Part shown: positions 12,737 through 23,330 of the stretch, in pieces
How the letters are laid out: each line of letters opens with the position of its first letter
How positions within the stretch are numbered: the first letter of the stretch is position 1
NCBI GenBank assembly: GCA_009823395.1
Contig: CM020518.1
Location: 10,778,501 to 10,842,500, forward strand
Direction of reading: 5' to 3'
DNA: 64,000 nucleotides
Origin: Thamnaconus septentrionalis
Taxonomy: Eukaryota > Chordata > Actinopteri > Tetraodontiformes > Monacanthidae
Position numbers and translations under genes: made by a program
The notes under the pieces: model-generated
What the model saw: only the letters and a program-made list of their open reading frames with translations
Databases searched by the model: none
Told to the model about the DNA's origin: nothing

Positions 12737-14430
12737 TACACATGGGGGGTGAGGGGGTCGGGGGATATAGGACATCATAAAAGCCAAGTGCAGTGGATAA
12801 GACATGTTAAAAGGGGGCTTAATGAATTTTGCATGAAATATCAAAATGTATTCATTTATCTTGATGGGCTTGACCTGAAAGAAACCTAAAAGCTCATCAG
12901 TGCTGTTTATCATACACAGGGGTGCAGTGATGCTGATGCTAATAGGGAAACTACCTAAGTCGACAGTCTGCAGGCCTCGGGATGGTCATTTTGGCACATT
13001 GACGCTGACTTAATGATACTGCTAATCACATTTCCGAGGTTTGTTGTCAACCGCCGTCACTGCCGCTGCCCAGGTCAAATGTTAGTCTGGAGACGTTTGG
13101 CCAATGGTATTTATCGTTAAGTGTGGCTGTTTGATGATTTTAAAAAGAGATTTTATTAGTGGACTTTTATTGCTGCAAATTGAGCCTAACGCAGCAGACT
13201 TGTAAGTCGTTAGTTTTCCAAGCTGCCATTCCTCTCACAGGGGGGACAATGGAGGTCAGAGTTGCCGTCGTGTGTTAAATTGTTTCAGTTTGACCAGTGT
13301 TGGCTTTAAACCGGCTGCATTTTATTTCTTTTACTGGCTGTAAACTCCCCACCTTTACGGTCAAGTCACTAAAAAAGATGACCGTGAAGCTCCTCTCCTT
13401 CTTTTCTTTCCTTTTGACTGCGAAGCAACGTTGGCGTTTGCTTATTTGCCAGCTTGTCAACCTCACCGCGCAATCGCTCCCAATGTTAACGATGCATCGT
13501 GTAGATCGAGAAGGACGCCTGATCGCACTTTGTTTCATCTACGAGTCAAAACTTCACTCTGGGTTGCGTTTTCTCGTAATTGGAAAGACGGCGAGTGCCC
13601 GCATGTTGTCTGCGCCGTTCAGCGTCCGCCCGCTTGACGTCGTGTGGTGTGGATGCGCCCGTTAGATCTGCGCTAAACAGGTTTGATGGATGTTGTCAGA
13701 TTTTTATTTCTTTACAAGAAAACAAAGGCCTTTTTTTCCCCCTTTACCCGGCATATTCCGCTGTCAAAAGTAACCCTGCCCACTGTCTAACGTCTTCTTT
13801 TCTCCGCGCCGCCGACATAACCTGAATGCTGAGAACACAGACGGGAGGGTCAAGGCGATGTCTCTATTTTGTCCTGCAGCAAAGGAACATCTTGTCCAGC
13901 TCCACTGTGTCCTGATTTGTGTTTACGTCCCTTCAACGAGCGCTGAAGGCTTGTTGAAGGCAAAGTGAAGGCGAACGATGCAAGTGGAGTTCTCCGAGAA
14001 TCCTTCACGCTGGAAGGGCTTCGCGGAAAGATCCCGTTTTTCTGATCTTTAGAAAATCCATTTTGGTGTGATTTTTTTGGGAGGTTTTTGGGATAACCAC
14101 GCCCCGAACTCTTCTGATTGGTCCCTGAAACGTCTCTTCTTCTTTTGCGTAATCTTGCTGTTTTCCCATTGAGTGCGGTACAAGGCACCACCATCGGTCA
14201 CAGAGTGAAAATGAATGGCTTAGCAGCCATTAATAGTACATCATTTAGACTGATGATTCACACCTGCCACCTTTGCCAACTTTGTCATAATGGCAAGTTG
14301 TCAACGCTGAAAGCAGACAGGAAGCGGAGACTTTGAAAGTCCACTTTTGGAGGTTTGGATTGCACGTTTAAAAGATTACATATGTAGCCTAAGAAATCTA
14401 GGGATATAATACTGCTATAATAATGCAACT

Positions 14431-14480
14431 ATTTGTATAGCACCTTTCATTACATGAAATGCAGCTCAAAGTGCTTTACA
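14431..14480 (+). mobile_element. Candidate interspersed repeat tail (SINE/LINE 3' type)
   Basis: The string TTGTATAGCACCTTTCAT, then GCAGCTCAAAGTGCTTTACA, is a combination I know as a very common interspersed repeat segment in fish genomes. Element limits cannot be set from one copy. The downstream AATAAAAAAATATATATAT near 14545-14570 could be its tail. Confidence 0.5.
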
Positions 14481-16237
14481 GAGTGTAGCAGGAAAGAGAA
14501 CAAATGATTGCCAAAGCAGAAATGAAAAGTACGAACATCAAACAATAAAAAAATATATATATATATATGAACACTTCCAAGACAGTGCGGACATGAATAA
14601 CAGCACTGAAATGTAAAAAAAAAAAAAAAAAAGAGTGAAGAAATGGCCCTTGAGCTGTGCTTTATGTTAGCCACAGGAGCTACATGTAGTTCAAAGTGAA
14701 CCTTTGCCTGTAGCGCGGCTAGCACAGATTATCCACATGATTATCCATGAGCCACCAACGGTGGCGCACTCGAGGTAGAAGTGAGAGACTTTGCAGTCAC
14801 CAATCCAATGAGTTCGTGTGAGTTCGGGCTGTGGTTAACCCAAAAAAATCTCTCTGGGTGAAGGCCATGTTTACACCAGTGGCTCAGGCTTAAACTGGAT
14901 GGCAAACATGAATAATTGCGAGATGACAACCCACCGAATGAAAACAAGTTGCTCTTAATCGTCTTTCTTCACAGCGCCCTTAATTAATCCCTCCCACTCC
15001 GGCCCCGCTGAGGCCCTCTCTTGGGGGGAGGCTGGATATTTTGACATGCTTCTTAGAGGCATCCGCGCTTGGTAAACATGAGAAATCAATCAGAATGCGA
15101 ATTTTTCTACAGGCCCTCAGCTCGCATTGATTGCAACGGGTTGCAGGGCTGGCGGTGGGAGTGTGTGTCGAAGCACTGAAGATAAAGAGAAAAACACTTC
15201 AGGGCCAACCGGAGGACGTGGACGTATAGAAAGCCGTGCCTCCGGTGGCAGGTGTTAGCGGGGGTGGGGGCCATCAAAGCCGAGGGACGTTCGATCAGCT
15301 GACCTTTCACTTTGACTGGCTGACACCGCGTCGTCCGTCTCGGCCCGGGGACGAAACTGTCGCTCGGCGGTTTTATTTATCTTGATGGTCTTCGGCCGTA
15401 GTTACTGGTGGGTGGTGGTGGGTGGGCGGGGCGGGGGCATGGCAGGTGTAAATTCCTCACGGCTGAGCCGCAGTGATGTGCGAGTCCCGGACAAACTGTT
15501 CTCAAAAGTCAAAACTTCGGTGTAATTTTTACCGGCTGCAGGATCAGGGTTGTCCAGCCTCACCCACAGAACAAATTAATTACTCACTTCCTCCACGAGT
15601 AGGTGGATCTTCTACACACTCTCGATGACTGACTCGGTGAGTCAAATTGCTGATAAATGGGATTCTCTTTGCAGACTTATTTGAATAAACTCAGGTTGAA
15701 GGACTGAACTATCCATCCCATCACCGATGAGCCACCTTCTCCTCTTGAAGCTTTTAAAAAAGGCTGATGCTGATTTATGAGCATCCCTTCCATTTTTTTA
15801 TTTTTTTTGAATGCCTGCTGTCATCTCAACAAAATAATTACCATATTAAAGCGGTAATTTGTCCCTTAATGCATTTTTCTAATGGCTTTTTGGCTGTTGT
15901 TGCCAATCTTGCGACCTGTTTTTTTTTTTTTTTTTTTCAAACTATGAACAAATTATCCGGCTGTTGCCACTCGATTATGGCTCCGGGCAATTTCATATTT
16001 CATGTGTGGGGACGCTTCAGCCCGCGTGTTGTTTTTTTTGTTTTTTTTTCGCATTCAGCTTTATACCGTTTTAATGGCGGAGGACGTGTTTATCTATTTT
16101 TTTCCCCTGTCCTGTATAATTGGAGGAGGAGATGAGTGTTGGATGTGGAGTAAGTAAAAGCAGTAATCGCGGCCTCACGCAGTGTATTTATATCGCGCGC
16201 TTACAGTTATAGACAGTGAAGGGGAGTGTGCCGCTTG

Positions 16238-16264
16238 TTTGTGTGTGTGTGTGTGTGTGTGTGT
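16238..16264. repeat. (GT)n microsatellite
   Basis: About 13 uninterrupted GT units. Confidence 0.9.
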
Positions 16265-16559
16265 GATGGAGATGAGGATTGGAGTGGATTACCGAGATAG
16301 GATAGCGCCACTGAGAGAGTGGAATGCTGTGTTTGCGGTCAATTTTCATAAAACATGCAGGCATGTCAGGGGGGTGGGGGGTGGGAGGGAGGAAAAAATC
16401 TGTTTGTGAGTAAGCCGAGTCCCCTCCCCCGCCAAGTCCCCTCCTCCTCAGCCTCCCTGCCCTCTGAGATCCACAGGGGGTCTTAGCAGGGGGTCCGCGG
16501 GGGGCTGATTGAAAGGGTTAAAGAGGAGATTAAAGTCATAATGTACATCTGCTAATCCC

Positions 16560-16780
16560 CGCCACTTTGAGAGGGCGAAACAGGGAAAATCTGCCCTCAA
16601 ACAGGGCAGACCAAGATGGGACGTTCGCCGGGCGCCGGGGGTCGTCGTCCCGTCGCCACGGCAACAGATTATTCGGAATAATTATCCACCATATGCGCCT
16701 TGTCACAATTAGATGTCGGCCTGCGAGCGAGGTCGCGGGTCAAACGCGGATCAGAGCGCCGGGGATGTCGGCGAACCCGA
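16560..16780. promoter_or_regulatory. Candidate enhancer: palindromes plus X-box
   Basis: Within 95 bp this patch holds a perfect hairpin (TCTGCCCT, 5-nt loop, AGGGCAGA; 16590-16610), a perfect RFX-type X-box (16652-16665) and an ATTATTC-G-GAATAAT inverted repeat (16668-16682). It lies at the start of a CpG-rich stretch reaching about 16960. The symmetry elements are seen directly; an enhancer role is inferred. Confidence 0.4.
16652..16665. promoter_or_regulatory. RFX-type X-box motif
   Basis: GTCGCCACGGCAAC fits the RFX consensus GTNRCC-N2-RGYAAC at every position. RFX factors commonly act on ciliary and neural genes. The site is unattached to any visible transcription start. Confidence 0.4.
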
Positions 16781-16986
16781 CGCCCCAGCGGCGGCTCCCG
16801 GAACAAAGTTCCGGCTTCTGTCGCGTCTGTCACTCTCAGCCCCCACGCCACACTCCCCATCCCCCAATGGACACTCCTTCGAGGTTCCGACGCAACCCGC
16901 TACGCGTCGTTGTTGCTCCAAGTGCCGCCCCTCGGCGCTCTCTTTGCTCTCGGTGGCTGTTTTTTTTTTTCTTCTTAACCCCTTTT

Positions 16987-17062
16987 CTCGCAAAATGAGA
17001 ATCCGGAAATGAATAAAATTGATTTATGATTTCAATCATGGTGCTAAGTTTTCTAAATCAAC
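16987..17062. repeat. 76-bp duplicated element, copy A
   Basis: Aligns without gaps to 17839-17914: 67 of 76 bases are identical, and eight of the nine differences are transitions. The conserved core includes GGAAATGAATAAAA and GATTTATGATTTCAATCA. A T-rich tract precedes both copies, but the rest of the flanks are dissimilar. Confidence 0.85.
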
Positions 17063-17130
17063 TTTTTTTTTTGTGGCCGAGCGCTGCAGACTATTGACGG
17101 TGGATCCAGATAAGGTGATGGGAAAACTGG

Positions 17131-17216
17131 GAATGTTCGTTTATTTATTTATTAATTTCTTTATTTTATTTTGTTTTATTTTATTTTATTTTATTTACTA
17201 AAATAAATAAATAAAT
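17131..17216. repeat. (TTTA)n/(TTTTA)n tract with inverted AAATA end
   Basis: TTTAT and TTTTA units run from 17131 to about 17198, then switch to ACTAAAATAAATAAATAAAT. The tract can therefore fold on itself. Confidence 0.8.
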
Positions 17217-17838
17217 GAAAATACTGAATCCAACAAATTCATTGGGGCTTGAAAGGCAAAAGTTGCTGAAATCTTAAATCATTACATGATGAATGATTCT
17301 GTGTAGGAATGCAGACTTCACAAATGACTGCTTTTTATTGAAATACATGATTTTTTTTCTTCCCTACCAGTGTTGATGTGAAAAGCGAAAAGTGTGAAAA
17401 TGTGGGATGACTGGCCAGTGCTGAACTGTTGAACCGCATCTCCCAAAGTCTGGCTCACAGCTGCAGTCAGATGATACATAAAATTTGCAGGAGATGAGGC
17501 TCGACTGCAAGAAATTATTGGTGAACATCAAGGCTTGAGCCAAAAAACACTCTTATATACAGTTTGTGTAAACAGTAGCAGTGGAGGCTTCGGAAAATCT
17601 TCACCCTTGGAGGACATCAAGCATTAATGTCCCAAAAAACTGTTTTCGGGATCCATTGACAGTCATGGAAAAACACATACAGCCACGCTGGCTATCTGGA
17701 CAAGGCCTTAAATTGCGAGGAACATTACGACCAGCCAGCAGCTACTTTGTGGCGGCGTCTCCCTCTAAATGCCACCGCTCGCCTCCCTCAACAGACAACT
17801 CCCCCCCCCCCTTTTTTTTTCTTACTAGAAAAATAGAT

Positions 17839-17914
17839 CTCGCAAAATGAAAATCTGGAAATGAATAAAACGGATTTATGATTTCAATCACAGTGCTAAG
17901 CTTTCTGAATCGAC
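17839..17914. repeat. 76-bp duplicated element, copy B
   Basis: Second copy of the element at 16987-17062, in the same orientation with an offset of 852 bp. The core GATTTATGATTTCAATCA is intact. No other copy was noticed in the window. Confidence 0.85.
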
Positions 17915-17989
17915 TGAGGCGGCGGCGAGGAATGAAAGTGGCCTGTGTGAAGGGAGTGCACAAACACAAGCAGACACCAGCTCGGAAGC

Positions 17990-18058
17990 GGGGGGGGGGG
18001 GGGGGGGGTGGGGTAGTAACAGGGAGAGAGAGAGAGAGAGAGAGAGAGAAAAAAAAAC
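17990..18058 (+). repeat. Poly-G run plus (GA)n and A tract
   Basis: Nineteen consecutive G, then TGGGG, a 13-nt spacer, about 13 GA units and an A tract. The nearly all-purine strand is compatible with G-quadruplex or triplex formation and is prone to polymerase slippage. Confidence 0.85.
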
Positions 18059-19039
18059 TTTTGCGGTTTGCGTCTCGGCACCGAGACTTCCATTAGTGCA
18101 TCCAGACGCTTTAACTCATCACTGCTGTCCTCCCACAGGAGTTATACAGAGAAAGCTTCATTTTCTACCGTCACACCAGCGGCCTGGGAATAAAAAAAAA
18201 AGAAAAAAAAAAAAAAGCTGCCGCAAGGTGCAAAGTGGTTTATCCATTATAGTGGATCAGTTGTGTGTCACTTTGGCCAGTGTGAAAAAGTGGCATTTCA
18301 AGGGAGATAATGGCCGTTAAGGCAGAAATGGCAAAACTCAGACTTTAAAATGACTGGGACTCCCATTGTTTTTCATTCTATATTCTTCATTTCATTAAAA
18401 TCCTTTGGATGGTTATGTGATTCTCATGTATCTGAACAATCTCAAGATCATTTTACAAGGTTAGGGCTAAAAAAAAAAAAAATTGTCTCTTCTGAGAAGT
18501 TGACCGATCAATGATTCACAGGCTATAAAGTAGTTGGTAGATGCAAAGCTACAGGCTGAACCCAATGTATGACTGTGATACATAAACACGAGTTTTGTGT
18601 AAGTAGTGCAACTCCTGGTTTTGCACACTGGATAGTTGGAAACCAGGTCTGGAAGAACTCAAAATTCTTCTTTATCTACTCGAACAGAGCCGGAAACTCG
18701 ATTGCAAAAAGAAAACAACCCCCCCCCCAAAAAAAAAAAAACAGTGACACACATGTCTGCTGTTTGTATATTATTAATATACCAACTTTTTTTTTCATGT
18801 TGTCATGGGGGAGACACGCAAGCGAGGCACACAGCAGCCAGCAGTCAGACATCCTCAAGTAACCTGCGGCAATCTTCATTCAGATGCTGTTGTCGCCCCT
18901 TAATGTGGATTTGGTGCAAAGTAGCGCGGGGGTCCCCAAGGTGGGCAGGGCGGGCGGTTGATTCAGCGATAGTTTTTTCGTCCAATCAGCTTCGTCTCGG
19001 CGGGTCTGGCATGGGCTTTGGCGAGCGTCGCCTCTTCCA

Positions 19040-19420
19040 TTTAAATGCCAATTAGGCCTTGGCGCACCACTTACATCTACGGTCCATTAGATTGTCACCT
19101 ATCACTATTAGGAGGCACTCTCAGCCCCGGGGCGCTCTGGGAAAATAATTACATTCTTCCCGCGTCATAATTACCGCCTTGAAAGTTTCCCTTTTGAACG
19201 GTAACAAAGGAATCTGCGCGTCTTTCTCCGTTTCACCGCGGTCGTCTCCCCTCGGCGCCGATGCCTTTGTCATCTCGTGTCTGTTGTCTCTCAAGACACT
19301 AATGAAGTGGTTTAATCTCTAAACTCTGGAGGCATTGCCAGCAGAGGACGGAATTAATTAAGTTCCTCTGTATATGCCTTTCAAAAATTTCCCCTTATTT
19401 GCATTAAGAAAAAAAAAAAA
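19040..19420. promoter_or_regulatory. Candidate conserved non-coding element
   Basis: Several homeodomain-type cores (CCAATTAGGCC, AAATAATTACATTC, CATAATTACCGCC, GGAATTAATTAAGTTCC) lie in repeat-free sequence of mixed GC. It ends at an A tract (19409-19425). Compositionally this is the most enhancer-like segment upstream of the gene. Conservation is not tested. Confidence 0.35.
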
Positions 19421-21150
19421 AAAAGAAAAATCGTTGCCCGACTCGACTTTCTTGCGCGTCTTACATAAAGTTGAATAGCATGTTGGGTACATTTTTCAAC
19501 CTAAGGTTGTGTGCCAACATTCATTATCACACAAATTAAACACTGCAAAGATAAGTTCCTGCCCCCTATTTCAGGATAGAGGGCTAATTGATTCAGCAAT
19601 GTCTCGAAAATGTCAGAAACATATTGAAATAGGACTTTTTCTAGATAGATCTCCAGGAATAAGTGCACTCCTGCTGCCATCTTAAGACTGAATATGTTTG
19701 ACTCTCTCTCAGTGGATGTGTTTAGTCTTTTGGATAGTCTTTCAGGTTAGCATACAGTGAAACCAGCTGCTACCCCTGCACCGTGCGCCACATGGGGACT
19801 CCGTTCTGATTTAGACCTCGCCTACTTCAAAGCGTCCTCTGCCGTCCCTTTGTTCCGACATCTCCGCTGACCTCCCAGCGCTTTCGTGGAAAATAAAGTG
19901 ATGTTGGCCCTGGCACTTTCATGAACAGTCAGGGAGGAGAACTCCTTCGTCTGTGCCAGCTCCTCGATCCCAAGGTTTCAGACTGTTGACTCAGGATTGC
20001 AGATTTTCGCAAGAAAGTGTACCTTCGCTTTACATGTCTTCCCCCCCTGGAGTTATCCCGTATTATAGCAGCCAAAAGCCTCATTTGAACAAAGGCTCTT
20101 CACACCAAGGGTACAGTTCCTCGTGAGCTCAGCTTTTGCTGGCTGCCTCATAGTGGCATCGCTCAAGTGTGCCTCAAATTTCGAGTGTAAGGTATCAAGG
20201 CAGGACATGAATGTCTTATACAAGTCCATATTTTTCTTTGCTAAAATACTCAGCTGTATTTTTGGCACTTTTGAATATCGATCAGTGGAAAATGAGGTGC
20301 AGCTACTCAAAGATCTTTGACTCTGTCCAGAGTTCTGATGTCAACTTAATTTCTTCACATCAGTAATCTATGCTTTGGCATAATTTAGCCTATTTTGGAG
20401 GGACACTTACCTAACATCTCAGTGCACAACAGTCTTTTTTTTTTTTGCCTTTTTATCAGAGATCTGACACCCGACTGAGGTCTTCTCGACACCTGACGCT
20501 TTTCATCCAGGATCCGAGACCATACCCTGAGTTCCGTGGCTGTCCAAAATAGTAGTGGTATATGCACCTTTTTTTTCCCCCACACAGATATGACTAAGAC
20601 TGGTTTGTGTGGGTAGGGTAATGTGAGAGAGAGAGAGTTTGAATGAATGTTCAGCGAGTGTAAAATGTAATTTGGAAGCAAAAGAATTTTGCTCTGAGAC
20701 ACAATTTCTTTGCAGTTCACTTGCAACGAACATTTTCAGTTTCAAAGTATGCTGTTCAAACACTCAAGCCAATAACAGCAAAATAATCATTTCTTTAATT
20801 TCTACATTTAGAGGTATATCTGCTTTGTTCACATTGACATGAATGAAATGCTTTCAAATATTTATAGCGTACTCTGAACGAGATTTTATGGTATATGGTC
20901 ATTGGTCCAAACACTTGTCGAGTGGTTGGGTTCAGTTGTATCGCGGTTGTCCTCAGTACTTGACCTTCTGCTTCCGTTCCGTTTGATCACACGAGCATCT
21001 GAGAGAGAATCTCGTGGCCTGTGCGCAGATTCATTTTCCCGGCCGAGCACATCTAAAGGATTAGGGTGTTGGTTCTGTCTTTATGTCCGTTTTAGAGGCG
21101 GTTAAGTCTTAATAATCATCTGGTGTTTAAGCAGGACCAATATCCTCTGT

Positions 21151-21200
21151 GGCAGCAGCAGCAGCAGCAGCAGCGGCGGCAGCAGCGGCAGTGGCAGCGG
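21151..21200. repeat. (CAG)n/(CGG) trinucleotide tract
   Basis: Eight CAG-type units followed by interrupted GGCGGCAGCAGCGGCAG. The tract is open in three frames (poly-Q, poly-A or poly-S) but sits in no recognisable gene. Confidence 0.8.
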
Positions 21201-22879
21201 CTCTCCTCAGGCAGCACTTACCACCCGATAGCACTTACCCAACCCGCTCGTTAGTCACACAGTGCCGTGCGCACGCGCTCACGCTCCGGCAAGAGGAGCC
21301 CCATTTGTCTTGCATCATCAGCATCAAAATATGATCCCTCAGCCAAGGTCAGAGTGGCAGGAGGGAGGTTTCCCCCCTCCCTGCAAACCAACACAGACAC
21401 CCAGGGAGCGGCGTGCAAACAAAGGGGGGGCGGATAAAGTGACAGACACACACCACACACACGGGCCGTCGCACAGACGTGCGTGAGGGCCGCCCTGATG
21501 TGGCGCCATGTGTTACTCGCGCTACAGCCAATAAGTCACTCTGCCAAGAGGCAAGGCGGCGGGCCGCGTGAAGCGCAGACGCCGGTATCCGTGACGCCGT
21601 GTGCGTTATTTATGAGCGTCAGCACGGCGCTGCGCACAAGGCACGGTATGCAAATGTGTACATTATGGAGAGGCGGCTCTTCATTTCCTCCCCGTTAGAG
21701 GGAGTGCCTGCCTTCTGGCGCACAGCCATTAGAGCGGCGGGGAAATCCATCCGCTGCTGTAACGACTGCCGTGCCGTCTTTGTGCACGATGTCTTGAACG
21801 TACCCCCGTGTGATCGCGCTTCTGCAATTAAACATGCAACTGCCACATGAGTCATCAGCATATTTTAAATTGTTTCTGACAACAATTTAAGTGAGTGGCA
21901 TCCCATTTAGATCATGGATATCTGGTGCTCGCGCCAGAGGCAGAACAATCTCGGTAAGCCTTGGCCATCGGCTTTTCCAAGGACCCTCGCGGTGCAGGAG
22001 GAGCGCAAGTGCAGCTCAAAGAAGGCGACAGATCCACGATTGTCAGCAACAAGTCATTTGGACACGCTACTGCCCACGCAATCTTTTGTGCTAAAAGTCT
22101 TGCACCTTTCTGGCTGCGTCTCCGTTGTTGTCCCTCGCTCCGTGATATTTGCTCATTGAAGACTGACTCAGCGTGTAATGGAAGGAAGTTTTTGCCTGAC
22201 AACACGTTCCAAGTCCCTGCGAGCGAGACGAGGCCTCGACCTCCATAAATACCTTCGAAAGCATTAAAAAAAAGGTGAAGCCAGCCGGGGTCAGACAGCC
22301 GTGAAAGAGACTCTGATGGCTGAGGATGGAAGGGGCCGCCGCTGCCGCTCGGCAGTCGGAGAAATGAGCTCGACTGTCATTAGCAACAGACTTGTGACAT
22401 TGTGCAGTGCCCCCAAAAGGCCAAGGCGAGAATAATTATCCTCTCCACCACTCAAAGAGCCTTTGCTCTTTGTTCAGGCTACCTTGTAAATAAGAATCTG
22501 TTCTTATTTGCTTGCCTGGCTACAAAAAAAGGTTTGAAAAGAAAGAAAAAAAAAAAAAAATTATGTCGTAGGAAAAATTGTTCATTTTGCAAAACCACAC
22601 TGTGATATTATGTTTACCTATGCAATGCCACACTCTGAGTCCAATGATCTTATTTAAGTAGTGCTGCAAGGAAGCAAATTGAGGTGGGATGTGACCAGTA
22701 TTGTGTCCCAGTGCTGCTTCTTTCTGTAATCCAGTGATAGAGCCATGCACTTGAGGTGTGTTTGTAGCTCTGAAGTGTAAACAGGTGCGGGAAACATGAA
22801 GGCTTGCTTGTGCCTTGACATCGGCGGCTTGTTGAAGGATCCAACCTCCAGCTCCAGTTGTGCAGAATAGATGGAAATG

Positions 22880-23330
22880 AAAGAAAATGAATGGAAATAA
22901 TCGCAACGGACCTGCTGTTGCGTCGCATCGTCGGGAAACAATAAAACGCAGCGACGCCCCCTGCAGGATCTCCCTCCCTCGCTCAGCCCCGCCGCGGGCC
23001 CCCCTGACCGCACAGCCGGCGTGCGTTGTGCTCGACGAGCGGCCGGAGCTCCGGTTTGCTCCTCCGAGGCGCCGGCGTGCACGTCGCCCCGGACTCCCTC
23101 CCCAGTGCGAGCTCCAAGGACGAGCGACGGAGGGTAGAGCGGGTGATTTGTCTCTGAGGATTGAACTCACCCACCCCTCCCTCGCCCTCCCTCCCTCCCC
23201 CCTGGCCTCCCACAGGCCTCTCCGCTCTCTGCGCACTGCTGCAGTCCTGAAGGTGAACATCATTCCTCTACCTGTTTGCGCGTCGTCGTCCCTTTGAGGC
23301 GATGAAGCTGATGATGTCGGGTAATATTTA
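22880..23330. other. CpG-island-like GC-rich block
   Basis: Dense CpG and C-rich sequence bounded by ordinary AT-rich DNA. It carries a perfect match to the CTCF core at 22955-22967. The minus strand has long open frames, but these reflect a shortage of AT-rich stop codons. This is a candidate for the promoter or first exon of fibcd1, about 5.4 kb before the first identified exon. No ATG-containing first exon could be recognised. Confidence 0.4.
22955..22967 (-). promoter_or_regulatory. CTCF core motif
   Basis: CGCCCCCTGCAGG equals the reverse complement of the CTCF core CCNNNAGRGGGCR-type consensus at every constrained position. It sits in the CpG-rich block. Occupancy is unknown. Confidence 0.35.

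Larger units (their letters stand above)
12300..16400. other. Non-coding stretch, no gene seen
   Basis: Holds a short (CA)n at 12719-12736, a candidate interspersed repeat at 14431-14480, T tracts (15920-15937) and a (GT)n at 16238-16264. Open frames up to 122 codons show no domain or compositional evidence of coding. Confidence 0.5.
18060..22880. other. Non-coding stretch, no gene seen
   Basis: Contains A/T tracts, a candidate conserved element (19040-19420), a (CAG)n-like tract (21151-21200) and GC-rich patches near 21480-21620. No coding exon is supported. Confidence 0.5.

Noticed and set aside
22520..23263. A 247-codon open frame on the minus strand
   Set aside because: It coincides with a GC-rich, CpG-dense block where stop codons are rare. 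It shows no domain, and its residues are dominated by R, G and A, then by frayed low-complexity sequence.
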